Source of the DNA: Solidesulfovibrio magneticus
Lineage (GTDB): Bacteria > Desulfobacterota > Desulfovibrionia > Desulfovibrionales > Desulfovibrionaceae
Direction: 5' to 3'
Length of the DNA: 25,335 nt
NCBI GenBank assembly: GCA_002482565.1
Contig: DLGG01000079.1
Span: 600-25,934 of the forward strand
Positions 7,430 through 15,603 of this stretch are shown one piece after another; position 1 is the stretch's first letter, and each line of letters opens with the position of its first letter. The position numbers were made by a program, and so were the translations under genes. The notes under the pieces were generated by a model. That model had not been told where the DNA came from and made no database searches. It saw nothing but the letters and a program-made list of their open reading frames with translations.

Positions 7430-8991
7430 CAGATAATCTGCTTGTGGACCCCGTCTTTCGCGTGCGTGCCCGTACGGGCATGGTCCAGGCATCGCTGCCG
7501 GGCGTCCTGGCCCTGCTTGGCCAGGACGAGGTCGTGGATTTCCCGGGGCTGCGCCCCCATCACCGTCACCCCTGGCATGCCTTTTTGTGCCAACTGGCGG
7601 TCATGGCCCTGGAGGAGGCCGGACACGACGACGTGCCGGAAGGCCTCTGCGAGGAAGATTGGCGTAGGCTGATCCGGGGGCTGACGCCCGGGTATCCCGA
7701 CGACGCCCCGTGGCGGCTGGTGGTGGACGATCTGGCCAAGCCGGCATTTTTGCAACCGCCCGTGCCCGAGGGGACGCTCAAGGACTTCAAGGGCATGGCC
7801 GACTCCGACCACACGTCGCCATTGGGACTTGACGTGCTGGTCACGTCCAAGGCCCATGGGGAAAAGGACAAATCATTTTTCGAGAACGCAATGGAGGATT
7901 GGGCATTGGGGCTGCTCATGCTCCAATCCTTCAGCGGATTTCTCGGCCAAGGGAACTATGGGATCGCCAGGCAAAACGGAGGATTTGCCGCCCGCCCGGG
8001 CGTATCCTTGCTTTTTTCCCAACACCCCGGAGAGAATTGGCTGCGGGATTGCCGCATCTTGCTCGCATCCAGGGAGACATGGCAGAAAAGCGAACTGTTC
8101 CATCCCCTCGCCGGCAAACGCCTCCTCTGGCTGGAACCCTGGCGGGGGGGAAAAGAAGAAGCCCTTTCCCTGGCCGAACTACACCCCCTTTTCATCGAGA
8201 TATGCCGCCGGGTACGCCTGTTTTCCCCGTGTGACGAGATGTTGGCTTTTTGCGCCAAGGGAACCAGCGCGGCCAGGGTCGACGGGAAGCCTTTCAATGG
8301 CGTTCTTGGCGACCCATGGATACCCGTCAACAGCAGCGGCAAGGAGGTTAAAGCCTATAACCTCGCCCCGCATTACAGCGTCGCCCACCAAGTCCTGTTC
8401 GACCGACAAAGCTATACGCCGAGTCTGTTGCAGTGTTTCCATCCAAGCGACCCGCCCGGCGAAGCGAGTGTGGCCTTCCGCGTTTTTTCTCGCACGCAGG
8501 GCGGCAGCGCCGGATATCACGAACGTTTTATTCCCATTCCTCGCAAGAGCCGCCGCTTCTGCCAAGAACGCCGTGATGACGCGGCGGCGGTAGCCAAAGC
8601 CATGGCCGGATTGGCCGACGACGCCCGAAAGAGGGTCCTGCGGCCGGCTGTGCTGCAATTGCTGCAGGCGGCCCGCGACGCGCCCGAATTCAAGCAGCCC
8701 GAAACGGCGCAGTGGGCCGTAACGTCCTTCCAGGCCCTGGACCGGGCCGTGGACGAACACTTCTTCCCCTTTCTCTGGGATTGCCTCGACGCCCTGGGCG
8801 ACTCGCCCGTTGAACCAGCCATTCTCCAACCCTGGAGCCAGTTTCTTATCCAGCGCGTGCGAAGCGAGTTCAAACGCGCGTGCAACGCCCTGCCGACCTC
8901 AAGCGCCCTGCGCTACCGGGCCATGGCCAAGGCGGAAAATCTCCTGGAAGGCAGCCTGCGCAAAAACCTCGTCATCAAGGAGGCGCTATGA
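7426..8991 (+). CDS. casA: Cascade large subunit Cas8e (CasA/Cse1)
   Basis: Cas8e recognises the PAM and recruits Cas3. The 521-residue protein begins MTDNLLVDPVFRVRARTG, corresponding to the family's N-terminal NLL.D.W..V signature. It continues with LPGVLALLGQDEVVDFPGLRPHHRHPWHAFLCQL, typical of Cse1 and split here only by normal variation. The C-terminal third is rich in helices, as in the four-helix bundle. The start overlaps the cas3 stop by 4 bp, preceded by AGGAGG within the cas3 end. The stop overlaps the next gene by 4 bp, consistent with tight operon coupling. Confidence 0.93.
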   Translation: MTDNLLVDPVFRVRARTGMVQASLPGVLALLGQDEVVDFPGLRPHHRHPWHAFLCQLAVMALEEAGHDDVPEGLCEEDWRRLIRGLTPGYPDDAPWRLVVDDLAKPAFLQPPVPEGTLKDFKGMADSDHTSPLGLDVLVTSKAHGEKDKSFFENAMEDWALGLLMLQSFSGFLGQGNYGIARQNGGFAARPGVSLLFSQHPGENWLRDCRILLASRETWQKSELFHPLAGKRLLWLEPWRGGKEEALSLAELHPLFIEICRRVRLFSPCDEMLAFCAKGTSAARVDGKPFNGVLGDPWIPVNSSGKEVKAYNLAPHYSVAHQVLFDRQSYTPSLLQCFHPSDPPGEASVAFRVFSRTQGGSAGYHERFIPIPRKSRRFCQERRDDAAAVAKAMAGLADDARKRVLRPAVLQLLQAARDAPEFKQPETAQWAVTSFQALDRAVDEHFFPFLWDCLDALGDSPVEPAILQPWSQFLIQRVRSEFKRACNALPTSSALRYRAMAKAENLLEGSLRKNLVIKEAL

Positions 8992-9515
8992 GCGAACCCG
9001 ACAGCCAACGTTTGCACGCCGTCGTGGCCTCGTTGGCCGGCGTCATCGGCCACGACCAATTCCCCAGGGGCGATCTGGCCGAACTGCGCCGGTTGCGTCC
9101 GGAAATGCCGCCGGCTGCGTACTGGCGACTGCTTTTCGATCGCGTGCCCGAAGCGTGGCGAAAAAGCGACCGCATGGAACGCGCCTGGGCCTTGGTCATG
9201 TCCGGCATGGCCGTCATGGCCCCGGACTGCCACTCGCCCAAAGCCCCCCTGGGTCGGGTGCTGGCCCGGATCGGCGGCGGCACGGCGGAAAGCCGACTGT
9301 GGACGCTCCTGCGCTCCCGGGACGAACAGCTTGAAGACCATCTGCGCCTTGTCGTGCGCTTCCTGGCCTCCAAGGAGGAACGTGTCGACTGGACCGGGCT
9401 GGCAAGGCTGCTGTTCGCCGCCGACGAAGCCTCCCGCGACGCCGTTTGCCGCCAGCTCGCCCGAGGCTTTTATATGACCGAATCCCCTGCCCAACCTGAA
9501 GCCGCCGCCGAATAG
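8988..9515 (+). CDS. casB: Cascade small subunit Cas11 (CasB/Cse2)
   Basis: A 175-residue, mostly helical protein with PRGDLAELRRLRPEMPPAAYWRLLF near the N-terminus and VDWTGLARLLFAADEA near the C-terminus, matching the Cse2 family. Two copies line the Cascade belly and stabilise the R-loop. The ATG at 8988 was chosen because it overlaps the cas8e stop (ATGA), follows AAGGAGG and gives the family length. The open frame extends about 108 bp further upstream, but that part lies inside cas8e. cas7 starts 10 bp after its stop. Confidence 0.92.
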   Translation: MSEPDSQRLHAVVASLAGVIGHDQFPRGDLAELRRLRPEMPPAAYWRLLFDRVPEAWRKSDRMERAWALVMSGMAVMAPDCHSPKAPLGRVLARIGGGTAESRLWTLLRSRDEQLEDHLRLVVRFLASKEERVDWTGLARLLFAADEASRDAVCRQLARGFYMTESPAQPEAAAE

Positions 9516-9525
9516 GAGCGCCCAG

Positions 9526-10749
9526 ATGACCACGCCCCGCTTTCTGCAGATCTCCATGTTGACGAGTTACGCCGCCGTGCTGCTCAACCGCGACGACGCC
9601 GGTCTGGCCAAACGCATGCGCTTTGGCGGCGCAGTGCGCACCCGGGTCAGTTCCCAATGCCTCAAGCGCCATTGGCGCATGGCGGACGACGGCTACGGCC
9701 TGGACAAGGTTGACCCCAAGCTCACGCGCAGCATCCATTCCCGGGAAATCTTCACGCGCCTCATCGAACCGCGCCTCATGGAACAAGGCTATGACACAGC
9801 CAACGTTCAGGCCGTGCTCAAAGGGTTCATCCAGGCCCTCTACGGCGGCAAGGACAAAGGAGGGGACGACGCGGCCAAAACCGACAAGGACCGGCATCCT
9901 CTTGCACGCAGCGAAGTGATCGTCCTTGGCGAGCCGGAAGTGGAGTTCCTTATCGCCCAGGCCAAGGCGATTCTCGATACGGATAAAAACGCCGAACCGA
10001 AAGCAATCGACAACCTCGTCAAGGGTCTGCTTAAAAACAAAGAAGCGAAAGAGAATTTCAAGGCCCTGGCCAACGGGGCCGGCATCGACGCGGCCATGTT
10101 CGGCCGGTTCGTCAGCGGCGATCCCGAGGCCCGCATCAGTTCCGCCGTGCACGTGGCCCACGCCCTCACCGTGCACGCCGAAGCGGCCGAAACAGACTAT
10201 TTCACCGCAGTGGACGACCTGACCACCGCCTCTGAAGGAGGCAGCGGCCACCTCGGCGCGGCCGAACTGACCAGCGGCCTGTTCTATACCTATGTTGTCG
10301 TGGACGTGCCCCAGCTCGTCTCCAACATGACTGGCGAACCCTTCGAGGATTGGACACGCTCCGACCGAACCGTGGCCGCCAGGGTCGTCAACCATCTGAT
10401 CCGGCTCATGGCCACGGTCTCGCCCGGGGCCAAGCTCGGGTCCACCGCCCCTTACGACCACGCCGGGCTCGTGCTGGTCGAAGCCGGCGAACGGCAACCG
10501 CGCACCCTGGCCAACGCCTACCTCGATCCCCTCCCCTTGTCCGGCGGCAACCTCTTCGGCCGGGCCGTGGCCAGCCTGGGTGAGTATCTGGCGGCCATGG
10601 ACGCCATGTACGACGCCGAGGAAACCCGCTGGCTGGCCTGCCGGACGTCGACCGCCGACATGCCGGGATTTAAGCATTGCCACGTCCTGACCGTCCCCAA
10701 GCTGGCCGAGGCCGTGGACGCCGCCGTCATCAAGGGGGAGCTGGCATGA
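9526..10749 (+). CDS. casC: Cascade backbone subunit Cas7e (CasC/Cse4)
   Basis: Cas7e forms the six-copy backbone that coats the crRNA spacer. The 407-residue protein starts with the characteristic FLQISMLTSYAAVLLNRDDAGLAKRMRFGG and VRTRVSSQCLKRHWR, and has the later VHVAHALTVHAEAAETDYFTAVDD. A charged stretch near residues 105-125 (KDKGGDDAAKTDKDRHP) corresponds to the variable thumb/insert region. GGAG lies 7-10 nt before the ATG. The stop overlaps the cas5 start by 4 bp. Confidence 0.95.
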   Translation: MTTPRFLQISMLTSYAAVLLNRDDAGLAKRMRFGGAVRTRVSSQCLKRHWRMADDGYGLDKVDPKLTRSIHSREIFTRLIEPRLMEQGYDTANVQAVLKGFIQALYGGKDKGGDDAAKTDKDRHPLARSEVIVLGEPEVEFLIAQAKAILDTDKNAEPKAIDNLVKGLLKNKEAKENFKALANGAGIDAAMFGRFVSGDPEARISSAVHVAHALTVHAEAAETDYFTAVDDLTTASEGGSGHLGAAELTSGLFYTYVVVDVPQLVSNMTGEPFEDWTRSDRTVAARVVNHLIRLMATVSPGAKLGSTAPYDHAGLVLVEAGERQPRTLANAYLDPLPLSGGNLFGRAVASLGEYLAAMDAMYDAEETRWLACRTSTADMPGFKHCHVLTVPKLAEAVDAAVIKGELA

Positions 10750-11480
10750 CCGAATTCCTCGTCCTGCGCCTGACCGGACCGCTTATGGCCTTTGGCGACG
10801 TGGCCGTGGACGAAATCCGGCCCACCGCCGTGCTGCCGTCGCAAAGCCTCTTGACCGGACTTGTCGCCAATGCCCTTGGCTGGCGCGCCAGGGAAGGCGA
10901 GCGCCTCAACCGTCTGCAGGAACGTCTCGTCTACGGCGCCCGGCGCGACGCCACCGGCGTGACGTTCACGGATTACCAAAACGCGCACATCAGCCCCGGC
11001 CAGACCATGTGGCGTTATCGCACGCCGGGACCGCTCAAGCGAAGCGGCCTGAAATACGACAATGTCCAGCGTTGGCGGGATTATGTGGCCGACGGCTTTG
11101 TGACTGTGGTCTTGACCTTCGTCCCGGCCGACGAGAACCCAACACTTGCGGAAGTGGGCCAGGCGTTGCGCCGTCCGGCCCGGCCGCTGTTTCTCGGCCG
11201 GGTTTCCTGCCCGCCTTCGTGCCCGCTGTATCGGGAGGAAACCGTCCTTGCGGCGAGCGTTCCCGAAGCCCTGGCCGCCGTGCCGGCCCAAGGAGGCCTG
11301 GGGGGGGATTATCTGGCCCAATGGCCGGGGGATGGGCCGCTTTCGGGACCGCCGTCCCTGGCCGGCCGTCTTGTGGAGCGTACGGACCTGCGGGATTGGG
11401 GCAACGACGTGCACCGGGGCCGGCGTATCGTGGCCCAGGGCTGCCTGCGCCCTGCGCGTTCAGGCGGCGAGGAGGGATAG
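10746..11480 (+). CDS. casD: Cascade subunit Cas5e (CasD)
   Basis: Cas5e caps the 5' handle of the crRNA. The 244-residue protein shows the RAMP-family start FLVLRLTGPLMAFGDVAVDEIRPT, followed by LPSQSLLTGLVANALGW, LVYGARRDATG and RPLFLGRVSCPPSCPL. These are standard for the I-E subtype. The ATG at 10746 overlaps the cas7 stop and follows AAGGGGGAG; the frame is open further upstream only within cas7. cas6e begins at the very next base after the stop. Confidence 0.94.
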   Translation: MTEFLVLRLTGPLMAFGDVAVDEIRPTAVLPSQSLLTGLVANALGWRAREGERLNRLQERLVYGARRDATGVTFTDYQNAHISPGQTMWRYRTPGPLKRSGLKYDNVQRWRDYVADGFVTVVLTFVPADENPTLAEVGQALRRPARPLFLGRVSCPPSCPLYREETVLAASVPEALAAVPAQGGLGGDYLAQWPGDGPLSGPPSLAGRLVERTDLRDWGNDVHRGRRIVAQGCLRPARSGGEEG

Positions 11481-12191
11481 ATGGCGCTTTACATGGTGCA
11501 ATTGGAAATCGTTCCCCGGCAGTTGTTCGGCTGGGCGCGCCAGACAGGCGTCACGGCCGTGGACCGGGGCTACCTAGCCCATTCGGCCATGCGGATCGTC
11601 TTTGGCGATGCGGCCCCGCAACCGTTCGCCGTGTATGGCAACGGACAAAATCCCTTCCTTAAGGTGCTTGGCTACACGGCGTCGGAGCCTGAGGCCTTGC
11701 GCGCGGGCCTGGCCCTGGCGGAACCAATCCTCAGTGAGGCGTTTCCGGCCGAGCGCATACTGGGCAAGGCCATGCCCACCCAGTTTGCCTCCGGGACGCG
11801 CTATGCCTTTCAGGTGGAGTGCTGCCCGGTCACGCGCAACGGCAAGGACGGCAACGTCCGTGAAAAGGACGCGTTTCTCGCGGCCTGCGACGCCGCCCCG
11901 CAGGGGGGAGTCGATCGCGGCCAAGTGTACACGGCCTGGACTGGCGCGGAGATTGCCCGCGACGGCGCGGCGGAACTCTTGGAATGCTCCATGAAGGGCT
12001 TTCAACTGTTCACGCCCGTGCGCCGCAAGGGCAAAGGCAGCTTGCCCAGGAGCATTGGGCAACGCCCCAGGGCCAGAATGGACGGTGTGTTGCGTGTCGT
12101 CGACGCCGATGCATTTGCGGCGTTGCTGGCTCGCGGGGTTGGGCGTCACCGGGCTTTTGGCCTGGGCATGATGCTGCTGCGGCCGGTCTAG
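11481..12191 (+). CDS. casE: CRISPR RNA endonuclease Cas6e (CasE/Cse3)
   Basis: Cas6e cuts the CRISPR transcript below each repeat hairpin and stays on the 3' end of the crRNA. The 236-residue protein has the family's N-terminal DRGYLAHSAMRIVFG. His34 is the likely general acid/base and Tyr31 its usual companion. The C-terminal glycine-rich loop is GVGRHRAFGLGMMLLRPV. The basic segment RRKGKGSLPRSIGQRPRAR is suited to holding the repeat stem. It starts directly after cas5 with GGAGG in the cas5 end, and cas1 follows after 3 bp. Its substrate is presumably the altered repeat of the adjacent array. Confidence 0.94.
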   Translation: MALYMVQLEIVPRQLFGWARQTGVTAVDRGYLAHSAMRIVFGDAAPQPFAVYGNGQNPFLKVLGYTASEPEALRAGLALAEPILSEAFPAERILGKAMPTQFASGTRYAFQVECCPVTRNGKDGNVREKDAFLAACDAAPQGGVDRGQVYTAWTGAEIARDGAAELLECSMKGFQLFTPVRRKGKGSLPRSIGQRPRARMDGVLRVVDADAFAALLARGVGRHRAFGLGMMLLRPV

Positions 12192-12194
12192 GCG

Positions 12195-13076
12195 ATGCTT
12201 CGGGGCAGACTGGGGCTGGAAACAGCCCGTATTCCCCATGCCGACCGCCATGGGCTGGTGTGGTTGTCGCGCGGGCAACTTATCGTCGCGGACGGGACAT
12301 TGCAATTTTGCGCGTCTGGAAACGGGGAATTGTCCTCTGGGGTCTATGACATTCCCTACCAAGGGGTTTCGCTACTGTTGCTTGGCCCGGGCGTCAGCCT
12401 GACCCATGACGTGTTGCGTCTGTGCGCCAGACACGGAACAGGCATCGCGGCGGTCGGCGATAACGGCACGCGGATGTACACGGCCCCGCCTCGCGGGCCT
12501 GACCATAGCGCCATGGCACGGCGTCAGGCCGTTCTCTGGGCCGATCCGGACAGCCGCATCGCCATGGCCATCGCCATGTACGCCATCCGTCTGGGCGAGG
12601 CTCCGCCACGGGCGGATATCGCGGCCTTGCGCGGCATGGAAGGCGCAAGGGTGCGCGAGATGTACAAGCTCATGGCCCGGCAATACGGCATCCCCTGGGA
12701 AGGCCGGCGCTATAACCGCAACGCGCCGGAAGAAACCAGTCCGGTCAACATGGCCGTCAATCATGCCGCCGTCGCCACGCGGGCGGCGGCGGAAATCGCG
12801 GTGGCCGCCACGGCGACCATCCCGCAACTTGGCTTCATTCATGAAGACTCGTCGATATCCTTTGCGTTGGATATCGCCGATCTTTTCCGCGACGAGTTTA
12901 CGCTGCCGATCGCTTTTCAAGGGTATAAGCGCTGCGTGGAAGATGAATCCCTTTCCTTGGAACGGGAAGTACGCAGGCTGGCGGGGGCGTCCATGCGACG
13001 CCAAGGGTTGATTCCGGCAATGATCGAGCGCATCAAGGAGTTCTTCGATGCCCATGACAGTCGCGGTCACCCGTAA
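12195..13076 (+). CDS. cas1: CRISPR integrase Cas1 (type I-E)
   Basis: Cas1 with Cas2 inserts new spacers. The 293-residue protein matches I-E Cas1. The metal-binding residues appear as Glu149 (MEGARVREMY), His216 (GFIHEDSSISFALD) and Asp229 (DIADLFRDEF). Their spacing of 67 and 13 residues equals that of the E. coli residues E141, H208 and D221. The enzyme therefore looks catalytically complete. It follows cas6e after 3 bp and overlaps cas2 by 29 bp. Confidence 0.96.
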   Translation: MLRGRLGLETARIPHADRHGLVWLSRGQLIVADGTLQFCASGNGELSSGVYDIPYQGVSLLLLGPGVSLTHDVLRLCARHGTGIAAVGDNGTRMYTAPPRGPDHSAMARRQAVLWADPDSRIAMAIAMYAIRLGEAPPRADIAALRGMEGARVREMYKLMARQYGIPWEGRRYNRNAPEETSPVNMAVNHAAVATRAAAEIAVAATATIPQLGFIHEDSSISFALDIADLFRDEFTLPIAFQGYKRCVEDESLSLEREVRRLAGASMRRQGLIPAMIERIKEFFDAHDSRGHP

Positions 13077-13368
13077 TGTTTCCAACAGGACGCGGGGCTT
13101 TTTGGCCTCGTGCATGTTGGAAGTCGCCCCGGGCGTGTATTGTTCGCCGCGCATGTCGCAGGGGGTTCGGGACCGGGTAAAAAACGTTTTGGTCAGTTGG
13201 TTTCCAGCGGAACGGGATGCTTCGATTGTACTCCTTTGGGCTAACGGGAGTATCCCGGCGGGCCAGGAGACATATATCCTTGGTTCGCCTCCCTATGAGC
13301 TGCTCAATTACGATGGTTTTATCGTAAGCCGGCATCCTGTGGGGCAAGGGAAGGAGGAATATTCATAG
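13048..13368 (+). CDS. cas2: CRISPR adaptation protein Cas2 (type I-E)
   Basis: A 106-residue protein beginning MPMTVAVTRNVSNRTRGFLASCMLEV, followed by APGVYCSPRMSQGVRDRVKNVL. This is the I-E-specific Cas2 form that bridges two Cas1 dimers. AAGGAG lies 7 nt before the ATG at 13048; a second Met two codons later is a possible alternative. The 29-bp overlap with cas1 suggests coupled synthesis. Its stop codon is only 28 bp from the first CRISPR repeat. Confidence 0.94.
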   Translation: MPMTVAVTRNVSNRTRGFLASCMLEVAPGVYCSPRMSQGVRDRVKNVLVSWFPAERDASIVLLWANGSIPAGQETYILGSPPYELLNYDGFIVSRHPVGQGKEEYS

Positions 13369-13396
13369 ATACGCTGACGATCATTCTAGCGCAAGA
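13369..13396 (+). promoter_or_regulatory. Very short cas2-to-array junction (leader position)
   Basis: Only 28 bp separate the cas2 stop from the first repeat. The degenerate repeat lies at the other end of the array, so this is the leader end where new spacers should enter. No AT-rich leader and no clear IHF-like site is visible here. Any leader function must overlap the 3' end of cas2, where a TAGATA -10-like hexamer sits at 13366-13371 without a good -35. Confidence 0.5.
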
Positions 13397-15499
13397 GTCT
13401 TCCCCGCTCGCGCGGGGGTAGTCCCAGGCCCAGCAGATCCTCGGAGGCCCGGCAGGAGTCTTCCCCGCTCGCGCGGGGGTAGTCCCCCTCCTGGCCCACG
13501 CTCTCATGGTTTCGCCCAGTCTTCCCCGCTCGCGCGGGGGTAGTCCCAGCCGCCGGCCGACGAGAGAAAACATCCTCGAGTCTTCCCCGCTCGCGCGGGG
13601 GTAGTCCCGCACGACGCTTATGTCGCTTGAATATGCAACGGTCTTCCCCGCTCGCGCGGGGGTAGTCCCGCAGTGGCGTAGTCCCTGACGTCTTGGATGG
13701 CGTCTTCCCCGCTCGCGCGGGGGTAGTCCCGACGGCATCGCAACCCCGCCCGGGGCCGGACGGTCTTCCCCGCTCGCGCGGGGGTAGTCCCGTCATCATC
13801 GACAAGTGGATTTCCACCGACACGTCTTCCCCGCTCGCGCGGGGGTAGTCCCCCGGCGAGCGTCGTTGGAGGTTTGGGGCGGCAGTCTTCCCCGCTCGCG
13901 CGGGGGTAGTCCCTGCTCCACGGACTCGGCGCTGATGTCGTCCAGGTCTTCCCCGCTCGCGCGGGGGTAGTCCCCAGCATCATGCTCCACTAAGGAGGTC
14001 ACCATGGTCTTCCCCGCTCGCGCGGGGGTAGTCCCGCCACGGCTACCCCTCCTCCCCGATCTTGACCGTCTTCCCCGCTCGCGCGGGGGTAGTCCCCTCC
14101 GTACATCAAGGAAAAGACCGTCACCACGGTCTTCCCCGCTCGCGCGGGGGTAGTCCCCCCGTTCCAAGCCCGACGACCCCCGTCGAAAGGTCTTCCCCGC
14201 TCGCGCGGGGGTAGTCCCCTCCGCGTCTATGGCGGTCAGCGACATCATCCGTCTTCCCCGCTCGCGCGGGGGTAGTCCCGTCTTGCCGCCCAGGGCCAGG
14301 GTCAGGGTGGCGTCTTCCCCGCTCGCGCGGGGGTAGTCCCAAGCACCCGACGCTTTTGCCGGCGCTCAACACGTCTTCCCCGCTCGCGCGGGGGTAGTCC
14401 CTTCTCTTCAAGCAGCATCTCGACTTTGATGGAGTCTTCCCCGCTCGCGCGGGGGTAGTCCCTGGCTCCGCGACTGGACCCTGGCCGAGACGCAGTCTTC
14501 CCCGCTCGCGCGGGGGTAGTCCCCATGCTGGTCCCCATCGGCGACGACGCGGATTGTCTTCCCCGCTCGCGCGGGGGTAGTCCCGGCGCGCCGACCAGCC
14601 CCGTGCCCGTCGTATCGTCTTCCCCGCTCGCGCGGGGGTAGTCCCGCTACGCCGCCGAGGCGGAAAACGCCCACAAGGTCTTCCCCGCTCGCGCGGGGGT
14701 AGTCCCGTCCTCGAAGTGGTGGCCCTGCGCGATTTGGCGTCTTCCCCGCTCGCGCGGGGGTAGTCCCCCCCAGATAGGCCGCTTCGGCCGTGGCCTCTTG
14801 TCTTCCCCGCTCGCGCGGGGGTAGTCCCCTCATCGTGGCCGTGGACGAATCCACCCAGGGGTCTTCCCCGCTCGCGCGGGGGTAGTCCCCAGACCAAGAG
14901 TTTCGACATGACCGTAGCGGAGTCTTCCCCGCTCGCGCGGGGGTAGTCCCGTCTGCGGCGGGACGGGCCGACTTCTGCCCTAGTCTTCCCCGCTCGCGCG
15001 GGGGTAGTCCCTGGCTGCCGGGCACGCCGCAGGTAAAGTGGGCGTCTTCCCCGCTCGCGCGGGGGTAGTCCCAGGAGATAAGCCCCCACTGGTTGCGACA
15101 CGCCGTCTTCCCCGCTCGCGCGGGGGTAGTCCCCAGCCCGGCCACCGGTCCCGCTACCTACGTCGGTCTTCCCCGCTCGCGCGGGGGTAGTCCCTTGCCT
15201 TCGGAGCAGGGGTATGCGGTGGCGCTGTCTTCCCCGCTCGCGCGGGGGTAGTCCCGTGCCCGACAGGTGGCGCAGCACCTTGACATAGTCTTCCCCGCTC
15301 GCGCGGGGGTAGTCCCGTGGCCTGTGGGCCGGTAAAAAGCCCGTCCCAGTCTTCCCCGCTCGCGCGGGGGTAGTCCCGTCCCCCTGCGTCGCCTCATCCA
15401 CGGCACAGAGTCTTCCCCGCTCGCGCGGGGGTAGTCCCCAGTTGGGCGTTCCGTCCGGGGTATTGGTGTCGTCTTCCCCGCGAACGCGGGGATGATCCG
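13397..15499 (+). CRISPR. Type I-E CRISPR array, 35 repeats and 34 spacers
   Basis: Repeats of 29 bp start every 61 bp from 13397 to 15471 without exception, so all 34 spacers are 32 bp. The first 34 repeats are identical: GTCTTCCCCGC, a TCGC loop, GCGGGG, then the eight bases GTAGTCCC. The stem CCCCGC/GCGGGG is the usual I-E Cas6e hairpin, and the last eight bases would be the crRNA 5' handle. The final repeat (15471-15499) is divergent, which places the leader at the cas2 side and sets transcription on the plus strand. I saw no duplicated spacers and no match of a spacer to the rest of the window by eye. Spacer first bases are mixed (A 4, C 12, G 13, T 5). Confidence 0.98.
15471..15499 (+). 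repeat. Divergent terminal CRISPR repeat with consensus-like I-E sequence
   Basis: Compared with the other 34 repeats it differs at positions 12, 13, 14, 22, 24, 25 and 29. The stem CCCCGC/GCGGGG is intact, the loop is GAAC instead of TCGC, and the handle is ATGATCCG instead of GTAGTCCC. It looks more like a typical I-E repeat than the active repeats do. Confidence 0.85.
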
Positions 15500-15603
15500 C
15501 CCTTTCCCGTAGCCGAGCCAATGGCAAGAGTTTCGAGCCGTTATCAGACTCGACGAAAGGCCCGCCCTCACGTTTGCCGGCAGCAGAAAGCGCCCCGCCC
15601 GGG
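15500..15603. other. Intergenic spacer between array and glycyl radical operon
   Basis: No gene, further CRISPR repeat or clear terminator is visible. Both the array (+) and the activating-enzyme gene (-) run into this stretch. Confidence 0.5.

Noticed and set aside
9214..10683. 489-residue minus-strand ORF opposite cas11/cas7
   Set aside because: Antisense shadow of well-recognised Cascade genes; no domain visible.
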